Assembly: GCA_016700415.1 (NCBI GenBank)
Contig: CP065018.1
Location: 1,116,001-1,180,000, forward strand
Length of the DNA stretch: 64,000 nucleotides
Direction of reading: 5' to 3'
From: Flavobacteriales bacterium
GTDB lineage: Bacteria > Bacteroidota > Bacteroidia > Flavobacteriales_F > PHOS-HE28
Within the stretch, counting starts at the first letter, position 1; every line of letters begins with the position of its first letter. Both the position numbers and the translations under genes were made by a program. Positions 33,739-42,977 of the stretch are shown one piece after another. The notes under the pieces were generated by a model. The model searched no databases. It was not told the origin of the DNA and saw only the letters and a program-made list of their open reading frames with translations.

Positions 33739-35286
33739 CTACTTGGCCACGGCCATTGAGCGCTTCTCGCGGATCACCACGATCTTCACTTGGCCGGGGT
33801 ATGTCATCTCGTTCTGGATACGGTCGGCGATGCTCATGCTGATGGTATCGGCCTCGCCGTCGGACACATGTTCGCTCTCCACCATCACGCGCAGCTCGCG
33901 GCCTGCTTGGATGGCATAGGCCTTGGAAACGCCATTGTAGCTCATGGCGATGCTCTCCAGGTCCTTCAACCGCTTGATGTACTGCTCCACGGCTTCGCGG
34001 CGGGCACCGGGGCGGGCACCGCTGATGGCGTCGCAGGCCTGTACGATCGGTGAGAGCAGACCGGTCATCTCGATCTCGTCGTGGTGGGCACCGATGGCGT
34101 TGCAGACATCGGGCTTCTCGCCGTACCTCTCGGCCAATTGCATGCCTAACAGTGCGTGCGGCAGTTCGGGCTGGTCCTCGGGCACCTTGCCGATGTCGTG
34201 CAGCAGTCCGGCACGCTTGGCGGCCTTCACATTGAGGCCGAGCTCGGCGGCCATGGTGGCGCAAAGGTTGGCGGTCTCGCGGCTGTGCTGCAGCAGGTTC
34301 TGGCCATAGCTGCTGCGGTAGCGCATACGGCCCACCATCCGCATCAGCTCAACGTGCAGGCCGTGGATGCCCATGTCGATGCAGGTGCGCTTGCCGATCT
34401 CCATGATCTCCTCTTCGAGGTGCTTTTTCGTCTTGGCAACGATCTCCTCGATCCGTCCCGGATGGATGCGGCCGTCCTTCACCAACTGGTGCAGTGCCAA
34501 GCGCGCCATTTCGCGGCGGACGGGGTCGAAGCAGCTGAGAATGATGGCGCCGGGGGTGTCGTCCACCACGATCTCCACGCCAGTGGCTTCTTCCAGAGCG
34601 CGGATGTTCCGGCCTTCACGACCGATGATGCGGCCCTTCAATTCATCGTTCTCGATGTGGAAGGTGCTCACTGCGTTCTCCACGGCATGCTCCGTAGCCA
34701 CGCGCTGAATGGTCTGGATGATGATGCGCTTGGCATCCTTGTTGGCGGTGAGCTTGGCCTCCTCCACGACGTCCTTCACCAGGGCCATGGCCCCTGTCCT
34801 GGCCTCATCCTGCAACGAGTCCATCAGCTGCTTCTTGGCCTCTTCAGCGTTCAGGCCGCTGATACGTTCCAACTGTGCCACCTGCTTCTCATGGGCCTTC
34901 TCCACTTCTTGACGGCGTACCTCCAAGCCTTGCACACGCTGGTCAATGTCCTTTTGCTCCGCATCCACCTTCTTCTCTTTGACGCTCAGTTCCTGCTGCT
35001 GTCGGCTAAGCTGTTGCTCGCGTTGCTTGTGCTTCTCCAGGCCTTGTTGAATGCGCTTATCCTTTTCACGGGCATCACGTTCATGTTCATCCTTCATCTG
35101 AAGGAATTTTTCTTTGGCCTGCAGGATCTTCTCCTTTTTCAGGGCTTCGCCCTCGGCCTCGGCCTCGCGCAGGATGCTCCTGCTGCGTTTCTTCATCAGG
35201 TTGTTGAGCACCACGTACACGATGCCTCCGCCTGCGATGAGACCGACGATGGTCCCGATCAATGTTGCAACGATGTCAATGTCCAT
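33739..35286 (-). CDS. rny: Ribonuclease Y
   Basis: The 515-residue protein has the family order: an N-terminal membrane helix (LIGTIVGLIAGGGIVYVVL), a long charged coiled coil (about 30-200), a KH RNA-binding domain (GRIIGREGRNIRALEEATGV near 220) and an HD metal-dependent phosphodiesterase domain (NLLQHSRETANLCATMA, AKRAGLLHDIGK near 340-375, GAHHDEIE). It is a membrane-bound endoribonuclease that starts mRNA decay. It is co-directional with zapA 61 nt upstream, a common Bacteroidota arrangement. Confidence 0.97.
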   Translation of the reverse strand: MDIDIVATLIGTIVGLIAGGGIVYVVLNNLMKKRSRSILREAEAEGEALKKEKILQAKEKFLQMKDEHERDAREKDKRIQQGLEKHKQREQQLSRQQQELSVKEKKVDAEQKDIDQRVQGLEVRRQEVEKAHEKQVAQLERISGLNAEEAKKQLMDSLQDEARTGAMALVKDVVEEAKLTANKDAKRIIIQTIQRVATEHAVENAVSTFHIENDELKGRIIGREGRNIRALEEATGVEIVVDDTPGAIILSCFDPVRREMARLALHQLVKDGRIHPGRIEEIVAKTKKHLEEEIMEIGKRTCIDMGIHGLHVELMRMVGRMRYRSSYGQNLLQHSRETANLCATMAAELGLNVKAAKRAGLLHDIGKVPEDQPELPHALLGMQLAERYGEKPDVCNAIGAHHDEIEMTGLLSPIVQACDAISGARPGARREAVEQYIKRLKDLESIAMSYNGVSKAYAIQAGRELRVMVESEHVSDGEADTISMSIADRIQNEMTYPGQVKIVVIREKRSMAVAK

Positions 35287-35347
35287 TTTCCACTGTTGTT
35301 TATATGGTTCAGTGGACCATGGGTGCTCCGGGGAGCGAAAGCGGGAT

Positions 35348-35629
35348 CTATCCGTTGAGGTCGTTCAGCAATCGTTCCAGTTCGTCCAGCACCTCCTTGT
35401 CGATGGATGATGGCTGGGGCTTTGCCACATTGAGGGCACGTGTAGTGACTTCCAACGCGGCCATGGCCAATAGGTCCTGCTTGTCGGTGAGCGGATAGCT
35501 CGCCTTCAAACGGGTGATGCTTTCATTTATCTCTTGGGCGGCCGCACGGATATTCTCCTCCTCATCCGGGTGGATGGTGAGGGGGTAGGCCCGTCCGGCC
35601 AGTTCGATCCTTATCGATCGCTCTTCCAT
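35348..35629 (-). CDS. zapA: Cell division protein ZapA
   Basis: The 93-residue protein starts MEERSIRIELAGRAYPLTIHP, then EENIRAAAQEINESITRLKASY and DLLAMAALEVTTRAL, followed by a helical C-terminus: the ZapA plan. ZapA crosslinks FtsZ filaments at midcell. A longer frame starts at 35674 inside the upstream gene, but ATG 35629 gives the standard start. It lies between a small coiled-coil gene and rny. Confidence 0.88.
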   Translation of the reverse strand: MEERSIRIELAGRAYPLTIHPDEEENIRAAAQEINESITRLKASYPLTDKQDLLAMAALEVTTRALNVAKPQPSSIDKEVLDELERLLNDLNG

Positions 35630-35649
35630 GGTGTCTGTTGCCGGTGGGG

Positions 35650-35937
35650 TCACGCGTTCAGCAGTGCCAGGCATCGGTCTATTTCGTTCACCAGTTCGTC
35701 GATCTTTTCCTTCGTCCCTGCCCGCTCCGGCTGCTCAGGTGCAGCTTTCACGGTCCGGAGTACCTCGTTCTCCTGTTCAAGTTCCTTGATCCGGGCCTTG
35801 AGCACATCAGCTTCGCGGTTCCCTTCGCGGGAATGGGCCTCCAAGGCCTCAATTGCCGCTGTGGCACGGGTTTGCTCATGGAGCAATCCTTTTACCTGCG
35901 TGCGTGCCACACTGATCCGTTCAAGCAATCCTTCCAT
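35650..35937 (-). CDS. Small coiled-coil protein upstream of zapA
   Basis: The 95-residue product is almost all helix, with heptad-like Leu/Ile spacing (RIKELEQENEVLRTV) and a final helix DELVNEIDRCLALLNA. I do not know a named family; the position before zapA and the coiled-coil nature suggest a division-related or ZapB-like partner. ATG 35937 follows an exact TATCTTTG promoter box at 35972-35979, while the longer frame up to 36297 runs antisense into the M23 peptidase gene and is rejected. Confidence 0.75.
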   Translation of the reverse strand: MEGLLERISVARTQVKGLLHEQTRATAAIEALEAHSREGNREADVLKARIKELEQENEVLRTVKAAPEQPERAGTKEKIDELVNEIDRCLALLNA

Positions 35938-35971
35938 CTCTCTTGGACAAGAGACCGTTATGGTCCGAGGC

Positions 35972-35979
35972 CAAAGATA
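35972..35979 (-). promoter_or_regulatory. -7 box TATCTTTG of the zapA-rny operon
   Basis: An exact TAnnTTTG match on the minus strand, 34 nt before the first ATG of the operon. Confidence 0.6.
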
Positions 35980-36154
35980 GCGGGGACTGGCATTGTGCCC
36001 ATCCGTTTGTTTGCACGCCGTATTGTTCATCACCGGCCCGGTAAGGAATGGATGGCCCGGATCTTGGCCGGTAGCTTGCACCCTCATTATTGGCCGGACC
36101 AGAAGTACCCGCGACCGGTGAAGCACGGCGACATAGATCCAACCTGAAAGCAAA

Positions 36155-37876
36155 GTGAATACGATCAAAGTCCTAATGGTCAGCATTTTGTGCGCGACCA
36201 TTCTCAACATCCACGCACAGGATAAGAACCCGGATTTCCGACATCCGATGGACCTGCCGATCGAGGTGGCGGGCAACTTCATGGAGCTGCGGACCAACCA
36301 TTTTCACTCGGGGTTGGACATGAAGACGAACGGACGCATCGGGCTCCCTGTGATGTCCGTAGCCGACGGCTGGGTGAGCCGGATCAAGATCAGCCCCTGG
36401 GGCTATGGGAAGGCGGTGTATGTGGATCATCCCTCGGGCTACACCACGGTCTATGGCCACTTGGACCGTCTGAACGGCAAATTGGCCTCCACCCTGCTCG
36501 ACCTGCAATATGCGGAACGCAGCTTCAGCGTGGACCGCTACTTCAAGCAAGGCGAGCTTCCGGTCTCCAAGGGCGAGGTCATTGCATACAGCGGCAATAC
36601 CGGCGGATCCACGGCCCCACACCTGCACTTTGAGGTGCGCCGCAGCTCGGACCAGCGCGCATTGGACCCACAGGCCTATGGCATGACGGTGCAGGACCGG
36701 GTACACCCAACCATCACAGGCATCCGGATCTATCCGCTGGACAGCAGCGCCCGTGTCAGCCCCTATCCGACCGGTGCTGTGGGATTCGTGGTCTCGGAGG
36801 TGAACGACTCCACCTTCGTGCTGAAGCCTGGCACTTTGGCGAAAGCCTTTGGTACCGTGGGCATTGCGGTGAACACGACCGACCGTTACAGCAACAGCAA
36901 CAATACATGCGGGATCCGTACGCTTTCGGTGAGCGTGGACGGGGGCACGGTCTTCAGTGCCGGCTTGAACGAGATCGACTTCGGGACCACGCGCTACGCC
37001 AACGCCTACATGGATCACAGTCTGTTCAAGGACAACAACATGCACTACAACCGGTGCTACAAGTTGCCGAACAACCAACTGAACGTCTATGGCAAGGAAG
37101 CGGCACAGGGCCGGATCCAAGTGGAACCGGGCAAGGACCATGCGGTGCAAGTGATCGCCACGGATGCCGCCGGCAACCGCTCCATGCTCACCTTCGTGCT
37201 GCATGGCGCCAAAGCTGACGAGTCCGCAACTTGGCCAGTGGACCAGCCTCCGGGCCAGCTTTACCACTACGACCGATCGAACGTGATCATGGGATCCGGT
37301 ATGCGTTTCTCGCTGCCGCCCAATGCGTTATACGACGACACTCACATCATCACGTCGGTCTCGGCAGCTCCAGCCCATGCCCTTTCCCCGCTCTTCCAGG
37401 TCCAGGACGAGCTGACGCCTTTGCAGAAGTCCGGCGAGCTCACTCTTGATGTGACCGGTGAATATCCCGCAGCACAAGCCTCTAAGCTGCTGGTGGTGCG
37501 GATGGTGAAAGGACGGCCTTCCGCAGAGGGCGGAACGTTTTCCAACGGCAAGGTGACGGCAAGCGTACGGGCGCTCGGAGCCTTCACGGTGATGATGGAC
37601 ACCGTGGCACCGGTGATCACGCCCCTCGACCTGCGGGCGGACATGAAGGGACGAAGTAGTTTCCGGATCCGTGTTCGGGACAATTTGGCCGGCATGGACC
37701 AATGGTCGGGCAAGATCGATGGCCAATGGATCCTGCTGGAATACGAGCCTAATAGTGCCACATTGGAGCACACTTTCGACAAGAACACGGACAAACCGGG
37801 GAGCCACGAATTCACCTTGGAGGTGAGCGATGAGCGGGGCAACCGCAGCCAGATCTCGCGGGCATTCACCCGTTAG
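36155..37876 (+). CDS. M23-family (LytM-type) peptidoglycan endopeptidase
   Basis: The 573-residue protein has a signal peptide from a GTG start (IKVLMVSILCATILNIHAQ). An N-terminal M23 domain has the zinc motifs FHSGLDMK (near 50-57) and HLHFEV (near 156), plus GYGKAVYVDHPSGYTTVYGHL. A long beta-rich C-terminal part of unknown function follows. It should cleave peptide crosslinks in the periplasm. An internal ATG at 36176 would leave too short a signal peptide, so GTG 36155 is preferred. Confidence 0.92.
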   Translation: MNTIKVLMVSILCATILNIHAQDKNPDFRHPMDLPIEVAGNFMELRTNHFHSGLDMKTNGRIGLPVMSVADGWVSRIKISPWGYGKAVYVDHPSGYTTVYGHLDRLNGKLASTLLDLQYAERSFSVDRYFKQGELPVSKGEVIAYSGNTGGSTAPHLHFEVRRSSDQRALDPQAYGMTVQDRVHPTITGIRIYPLDSSARVSPYPTGAVGFVVSEVNDSTFVLKPGTLAKAFGTVGIAVNTTDRYSNSNNTCGIRTLSVSVDGGTVFSAGLNEIDFGTTRYANAYMDHSLFKDNNMHYNRCYKLPNNQLNVYGKEAAQGRIQVEPGKDHAVQVIATDAAGNRSMLTFVLHGAKADESATWPVDQPPGQLYHYDRSNVIMGSGMRFSLPPNALYDDTHIITSVSAAPAHALSPLFQVQDELTPLQKSGELTLDVTGEYPAAQASKLLVVRMVKGRPSAEGGTFSNGKVTASVRALGAFTVMMDTVAPVITPLDLRADMKGRSSFRIRVRDNLAGMDQWSGKIDGQWILLEYEPNSATLEHTFDKNTDKPGSHEFTLEVSDERGNRSQISRAFTR

Positions 37877-37937
37877 CGAAGGGCCGGATGCAACGATTTC
37901 ATCAGGACCCGCGTACCATGGCCGTCTGAACGCAACC

Positions 37938-38648
37938 ATGCGCCGCTTTCTCCCCATCCTTTCCATCACGTTGGTTACCGGACTAATGCTGCTGGCCGCC
38001 GGTTGCGGCCACTCCTTTATGGGCGGCGGCGTGAGCGAGGGAGAGATCGAGTACAAGATGACCTTCCCGGACATGGACCCCGACGGCCTCATGGCGGACA
38101 TGCTTCCGGAAAAGACCGTCCTGAGCTTCAACAGGGAGAATCAATCGCTTGACCTGAGCGCGGGTATGGGCGTGTTCCGCACCAGCATGGTGGTGAACAC
38201 CATGAAGAAGGTCGTGGACTACCACATGAGCGTGATGGGCAAGAACCTGGTAGCGGCACTGCGTCAGCACGATCTGATGAACCTGAGCAAGACCCCGCCC
38301 AACATCGCGGTATTGTTCACCGATGCAAGGGACACCATAGCGGGGTACCCTTGCAAGCAGGCCTATTTGATCTATGAGGACATCGCCATACCGGAGGCGG
38401 AAGTGTGGTATACCGATGCCATTTCCATGGAAACCCCGAACTGGTACGGGCCGTACAGCGAGATACCGGGGGTTTTGATGCGCTACGAACTGGTGCAGCA
38501 CAAGATCCGGATGCGACTGGAGGCCACGAGTGTGAGGCCCGGGCCGGTGGATGCCGACAAATTCATCTTACGCCCTGATCATCAGGAGGTAAGCCCCCAA
38601 GTACTCTACCAGCAGCTCGACGAGGTCCTGGGTTCCTTCAGCAACTGA
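37938..38648 (+). CDS. Lipoprotein of unknown function
   Basis: The 236-residue product has a lipoprotein signal (LVTGLMLLAAGC, lipobox LAAGC). The mature part resembles Bacteroidota periplasmic proteins that begin GEIEYKMTFPDM and contain GYPCKQAYLIYED and a W-Y rich middle (EVWYTDAISMETPNWYG). I cannot name the family with confidence. ATG 37938 sits just before the lipoprotein signal. It follows the M23 gene by 61 nt in the same direction. Confidence 0.75.
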   Translation: MRRFLPILSITLVTGLMLLAAGCGHSFMGGGVSEGEIEYKMTFPDMDPDGLMADMLPEKTVLSFNRENQSLDLSAGMGVFRTSMVVNTMKKVVDYHMSVMGKNLVAALRQHDLMNLSKTPPNIAVLFTDARDTIAGYPCKQAYLIYEDIAIPEAEVWYTDAISMETPNWYGPYSEIPGVLMRYELVQHKIRMRLEATSVRPGPVDADKFILRPDHQEVSPQVLYQQLDEVLGSFSN

Positions 38649-38785
38649 CGGTCAATTGGGACCGCCCGCGTTGCGGCGTCCATCGCCTGCTGCGCAGACC
38701 CGAAACCGGGCAAGCAGCCGACCTATCACATCCGATTGTTGATAATAGAAGGGGCCGGAAGGGCGTTCCAGCCTTGCGGGGCCAA

Positions 38786-38793
38786 TAGTTTTG
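38786..38793 (+). promoter_or_regulatory. -7 box TAGTTTTG of ftsK
   Basis: An exact TAnnTTTG match, 89 nt before the GTG start. The rest of the 234-nt spacer (38649-38882) shows no gene. Confidence 0.5.
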
Positions 38794-38882
38794 CTACGAC
38801 CGCCACGGCTGCGGGCACCGATGGTGCCAGCGGCCCGTTGTGGTCATAGACCCCGCGCCTGAGCCCCCCATCCCCGTTTCCC

Positions 38883-41444
38883 GTGGCTAACGAACGAAAG
38901 AATAAAGTGCGCGAGCAAGAGCCCGCCGAGGACGAACGCCCTGCCCGCAAGGCCAAGTCCAAGAAGTCCAAGGGCGCTTCGGGACCGTCTTCGGAAAGCC
39001 GTTTTGCCAAGCTGCGTGCGTTCCTGAGCGATGAGCGCGTACACAAGGTCAGCGGGCTTTTTCTCATCCTCGCCTCTTTCTATCTGCTCGTGGCCTTCAC
39101 CAGTTACCTGTTCACGTGGCGGATCGACCAGGACCTGATGAGCCGGAGCTGGGGTGAGATCTTCAGCCCGGAGGTGCGCGTGGAGAACTGGCTCGGAAAG
39201 ATCGGTGCGCTGCTCAGTCACCAGTTCATCTTCCGCTGGTTCGGCGTGGCGGCGTTCATTTTCGTGCTTTGGACCTTCTTGGCAGGCGTGCGTATCACGC
39301 TGAACACGTGGCTCTTGCCTGCGGGAAAGGCGCTGCGCTGGAGCGTGATGGGGCTCTTCTGGCTGCCTACGTTGCTGGGCTTTTTCTTCCCTAAGGGCGG
39401 CTGGCAGATCATGGGCGGCGGCATCGGCTATGCCATCAACCACCACCTTTCCGGCTGGTTAGGCTCCTTCGGCGCGGGTGCGGCCATTCTCTTCGCGGCC
39501 GCAGCCTTCGTGGTATTCACCTTCAATCCGTCCTTGCACTGGGTGATGGCCCTGTTCGAGCGCAAACCGAAGGCAGACGTGGAAGCATCGGAAGCCGAAA
39601 GCGTGGACGGTTGGTCCGAGGTGCGTGGGAACCGGGTGAAGGAGGCGGACTTGGACGATGCCGACGTGACCGTGGTGGAACCCATGGTCGCCGAAGCCAC
39701 TGCTGAAGCTGACCTGGAGTTGGAGATGGAACCTGCCACTGAAGATGAGGTGATCGAGGAGCCTGAAGAAACGGAGCTGGACCCGACATCCGTGGGCGGG
39801 AACACCGACCTGAGCGGCATCAACGACGAGGAGAACGGCTTCAGTGTGGAAGCGACGGTGAAGGAGGAAGCCCTGAGTGAGGCGGAGATCGAGACCAAGC
39901 TGAAGGAATTCGGGGAATATGACCCCACGCTGGACCTCAGCAGCTACGTCCCTCCTACCCTGGACCTGCTGGCCGAGCACAGCACCGGCGAGCTCACCGT
40001 GACCAAGGAGGAGCTGGAGGAGAACAAGAACAAGATCGTCACCACGCTGAACAACTACAACATCGGCATCGAAAAGATCAAGGCCACCATCGGGCCTACG
40101 GTGACGTTGTACGAGATCGTGCCGCAGGCCGGGGTGCGCATCAGCAAGATCAAGAACCTGGAGGACGACATCGCCTTGAGCTTGGCGGCATTGGGCATCC
40201 GCATTATCGCGCCGATCCCCGGCAAGGGCACCATCGGCATCGAAGTGCCCAACAGCAATCCGCAGATCGTGAGCATGCGCGCCGTGGTGGCCAGCGAGAA
40301 GTTCCAGAACAGCAAATATGATCTGCCCATCGTATTGGGCAAGACCATCAGCAACGAGACCTTCGTGACGGATCTTGCGAAGATGCCCCACCTGCTGATG
40401 GCCGGTGCCACGGGCCAGGGGAAATCGGTGGGCCTGAACGCGATCCTCGTCTCGCTCCTTTACAAGAAGCACCCGAGCCAGATCAAGTTCGTGCTGGTGG
40501 ATCCGAAGAAGGTGGAGCTCACCCTCTTCAACAAGATCGAGCGGCACTTCTTGGCCAAGCTGCCGGGCGAGGGCGAAGCGATCATCACCGACACGAAGAA
40601 GGTGGTGGCCACGCTGAACAGCCTTTGCATTGAAATGGACGAGCGCTACGAGCTGCTCAAGGATGCCGAGGTGCGCAACATCAAGGAGTACAACGCCAAG
40701 TTCGTCAGCCGGCGCCTGAACCCGGAGAACGGCCACCGCTTCCTCCCTTACATCGTGCTTGTGGTTGACGAGTTCGCGGACCTGATCATGACGGCGGGCC
40801 GCGAGGTGGAAACGCCCATCGCCCGCTTGGCGCAGCTGGCACGGGCCATCGGCATCCACCTCATCATCGCTACGCAGCGCCCCAGCGTGAACATCATCAC
40901 CGGCACCATCAAGGCCAACTTCCCGGCCCGCATCGCCTTCCGCGTCACCAGCAAGATCGACAGCCGCACTATCTTGGATACCGGCGGCGCCGACCAGCTG
41001 ATCGGTCGTGGCGATATGCTGCTGAGCACCGGCAACGACCTGATCCGCATCCAATGTGCTTTCGTTGACACGCCGGAGGTGGAGGACATCACCGCCTTCA
41101 TCGGCAACCAGCGCGGCTACCCCGATGCCCTGATCCTGCCCGAGGTGCCCACCGACGACAATGAAGGCGGCGGTGTGGATGACGGCGAGCGCGACAGCAT
41201 GTTCGAGGACGCCGCCCGCGTGGTGGTACAAACGCAGCAAGGCAGCACCAGCCTGATCCAACGCAAGCTGAAGCTGGGCTACAACCGCGCAGGCCGCATC
41301 GTGGACCAGTTGGAGGCCGCGGGCATCCTCGGCGGTTTCGAAGGCTCCAAGGCCAGGAAGGTGCTGGTGCCTACCGAGGCGGCGCTGGACGAGATGCTGC
41401 ACCCGGCGGGTACGGCGGCGGGGGCGGGCTCTTCAGGGTATTGA
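38883..41444 (+). CDS. ftsK: DNA translocase FtsK/SpoIIIE
   Basis: The 853-residue protein has a basic N-terminus, about four membrane helices (residues 55-220), an acidic linker (about 225-370) and the FtsK motor: Walker A GATGQGKSVGLN near 509, Walker B LVVDEFADL near 627, and IIATQRPSVNIITGTIKANF. A C-terminal gamma winged-helix domain (about 770-840, GSTSLIQRKLKLGYNRAGRI) reads chromosome polarity signals. It clears DNA from the division septum and activates XerCD. It starts at GTG. A 24-bp piece of its 3' end (41377-41400) is repeated at 42871, after the following gene. Confidence 0.96.
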   Translation: MANERKNKVREQEPAEDERPARKAKSKKSKGASGPSSESRFAKLRAFLSDERVHKVSGLFLILASFYLLVAFTSYLFTWRIDQDLMSRSWGEIFSPEVRVENWLGKIGALLSHQFIFRWFGVAAFIFVLWTFLAGVRITLNTWLLPAGKALRWSVMGLFWLPTLLGFFFPKGGWQIMGGGIGYAINHHLSGWLGSFGAGAAILFAAAAFVVFTFNPSLHWVMALFERKPKADVEASEAESVDGWSEVRGNRVKEADLDDADVTVVEPMVAEATAEADLELEMEPATEDEVIEEPEETELDPTSVGGNTDLSGINDEENGFSVEATVKEEALSEAEIETKLKEFGEYDPTLDLSSYVPPTLDLLAEHSTGELTVTKEELEENKNKIVTTLNNYNIGIEKIKATIGPTVTLYEIVPQAGVRISKIKNLEDDIALSLAALGIRIIAPIPGKGTIGIEVPNSNPQIVSMRAVVASEKFQNSKYDLPIVLGKTISNETFVTDLAKMPHLLMAGATGQGKSVGLNAILVSLLYKKHPSQIKFVLVDPKKVELTLFNKIERHFLAKLPGEGEAIITDTKKVVATLNSLCIEMDERYELLKDAEVRNIKEYNAKFVSRRLNPENGHRFLPYIVLVVDEFADLIMTAGREVETPIARLAQLARAIGIHLIIATQRPSVNIITGTIKANFPARIAFRVTSKIDSRTILDTGGADQLIGRGDMLLSTGNDLIRIQCAFVDTPEVEDITAFIGNQRGYPDALILPEVPTDDNEGGGVDDGERDSMFEDAARVVVQTQQGSTSLIQRKLKLGYNRAGRIVDQLEAAGILGGFEGSKARKVLVPTEAALDEMLHPAGTAAGAGSSGY
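41377..41400 (+). repeat. 24-bp direct repeat, copy in ftsK 3' end
   Basis: Starts AGGCGGCGCTGGACG and encodes part of EAALDEML near the FtsK C-terminus. An exact second copy lies at 42871-42894 on the same strand, 1,494 bp away, so the two bracket the glycosyltransferase gene. Confidence 0.9.
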
Positions 41445-41548
41445 CCAGCCCCATCGCCGGGTCGGCTGGGCTCCAGGGGTATCTGTGGGCGTGAACTGCA
41501 AGGATCCCATTATCCACCGCCTCACGGCTCATATCAACCGACCATCTG

Positions 41549-42775
41549 TCAACGGCCTTGTAGGGGCTTTCGGCAGCTGACCCCCCACAACCATGCTGCG
41601 CCTGTGAAAGCCACGAGCATCAAAACAGGTTCCACCACCAGACGGTGCCGGGTTTCCACATAGAAAAAGGCTTGCGCGATGGAATAGAGGAAGAGCGTGA
41701 TCAACAACAAACGGATGGAGTTGTTGGCCTGGCGCATAGCAAGGATCAACATCACGAACACCACCGCAGCATATGCTTGGTACAACGTCGCTGCCCACGC
41801 CCCGATGCCTGCATGATGCATCCCGAGGTGGGTCCGGAAGACCCAGAAGTTGCGGAGCTTCACCCCCATCATCCTGAACCACAGCATCGGCTTCGCGCTT
41901 ATCGCTTCCTTCCACCGGCGAGTGAAAAACGTGGACTGCTCCACGGGCGACATGCCGCTCAAAGCCAACAGGTCCGTTGGTTCCAACAACGCGGTGTAGT
42001 TCTGCCCATCAGCGAGTTGAGCCGTGCCTTCGGTGGTTTCTTGCACACCCAACCATAGGTTCTGCCCGGTGGCGGAATTCAAACTCCAAGCACCAAGAAG
42101 CGAATGGTTCCTCACCATCCAGGATCCGGTGGGCAGGACCAACAGGATCAACATGGCCTGCTTCAAGCGAAGGTGCTTCAGGTCGAATAGTAAAGCGCGT
42201 TGCCGCCAAACGAAAGGCAACAGGAAGACCACTGCCGTAGGTCTGTTCAACAGTGCGACACCGGCCAACACTGCATAACCGATCAACGCCTGCCAATTTG
42301 CCCACCGGACCGCCCAAGCACCAGTGAGCAAGGCCAGCGCAAAGAGCATATCCAATGCAAAAGGATGTACCATCCGCACTTGGTACACCGCAATGAAAGG
42401 ACTTAGGCCGGTGCAGAGGGCGACAAGCAAAGCGGTAGGCCGGTTCTTTGCCTCATCATCAAGCACAAGCCGCGCCAAATGGTAGACGAGCCAAGCCGAT
42501 GCTGCGCCACAAAGCACCTGGAACACAAGCACGCCGTATATACCAATGCCACTCGCCAACAGCGCTGCAACAAGGGCCGGGTAAACCGGGAACTGGTAGT
42601 TCGGGTTCCATACACCAAGGTGACCATAGCGGAACTCGCCCGTCCGAAGCCATTCAACAGCGATGGTATGCGGCTCGAACAAGTCCACGGGTTCCAGTAC
42701 GAAAAGCTTGATCAGCACCGGCAACGCGATCACCCAAAACAGCGGGTCGGTGAGCAAAGATCGTGGCGGGCGCAT
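41549..42775 (-). CDS. GT-C-type membrane glycosyltransferase (family 39-like)
   Basis: The 408-residue protein has about ten hydrophobic segments and an early EPVDLFEPHTIAVEW stretch in the first periplasmic loop, where GT-C enzymes carry acidic catalytic residues. NPNYQFPVYPAL and VALLNRPTAVVFLLPF also fit dolichyl-/polyprenyl-phosphate-sugar glycosyltransferases. It would transfer a sugar to a lipid or protein acceptor at the outer face of the inner membrane. It lies opposite to ftsK and is bracketed by 24-bp direct repeats. Acceptor and sugar are unknown. Confidence 0.78.
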   Translation of the reverse strand: MRPPRSLLTDPLFWVIALPVLIKLFVLEPVDLFEPHTIAVEWLRTGEFRYGHLGVWNPNYQFPVYPALVAALLASGIGIYGVLVFQVLCGAASAWLVYHLARLVLDDEAKNRPTALLVALCTGLSPFIAVYQVRMVHPFALDMLFALALLTGAWAVRWANWQALIGYAVLAGVALLNRPTAVVFLLPFVWRQRALLFDLKHLRLKQAMLILLVLPTGSWMVRNHSLLGAWSLNSATGQNLWLGVQETTEGTAQLADGQNYTALLEPTDLLALSGMSPVEQSTFFTRRWKEAISAKPMLWFRMMGVKLRNFWVFRTHLGMHHAGIGAWAATLYQAYAAVVFVMLILAMRQANNSIRLLLITLFLYSIAQAFFYVETRHRLVVEPVLMLVAFTGAAWLWGVSCRKPLQGR

Positions 42776-42977
42776 GGCGATGCGAAGGTGTGGTAAAACA
42801 CCCCCATCTTCACCTCCGTCCCATCATAGGGTCCGCTTTATGTTGGAGATGCCGGTCGGCGGGGGCCGCCAGGCGGCGCTGGACGAGATGCTGCGAACTG
42901 CGGTTGGACGGCTGATGAAGGGACCGCTCGTATTACGTTGGTCTCCTCCGAACATGTACTTCGAAGTCCCCGCAGTA
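42776..42977. other. Spacer between the glycosyltransferase and SET genes
   Basis: Contains the second copy of the ftsK-derived 24-bp repeat and a GC-rich GGGGGCCGCC stretch. No gene is supported. A CACCTTCG box at 42783-42790 (minus) might start the glycosyltransferase transcript. Confidence 0.5.
42871..42894 (+). repeat. 24-bp direct repeat, second copy
   Basis: Identical to 41377-41400 in ftsK. Flanking bases differ immediately on both sides, so only these 24 bp are duplicated. Confidence 0.9.

Noticed and set aside
35938..36297. N-terminal extension of the coiled-coil gene before zapA
   Set aside because: It runs antisense into the M23 peptidase gene and upstream of an exact promoter box; ATG 35937 is better.
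39459..41402. 647-codon minus-strand frame opposite ftsK
   Set aside because: It is antisense to a clear FtsK motor domain, has no recognisable domain and shows the composition expected from a high-GC shadow.
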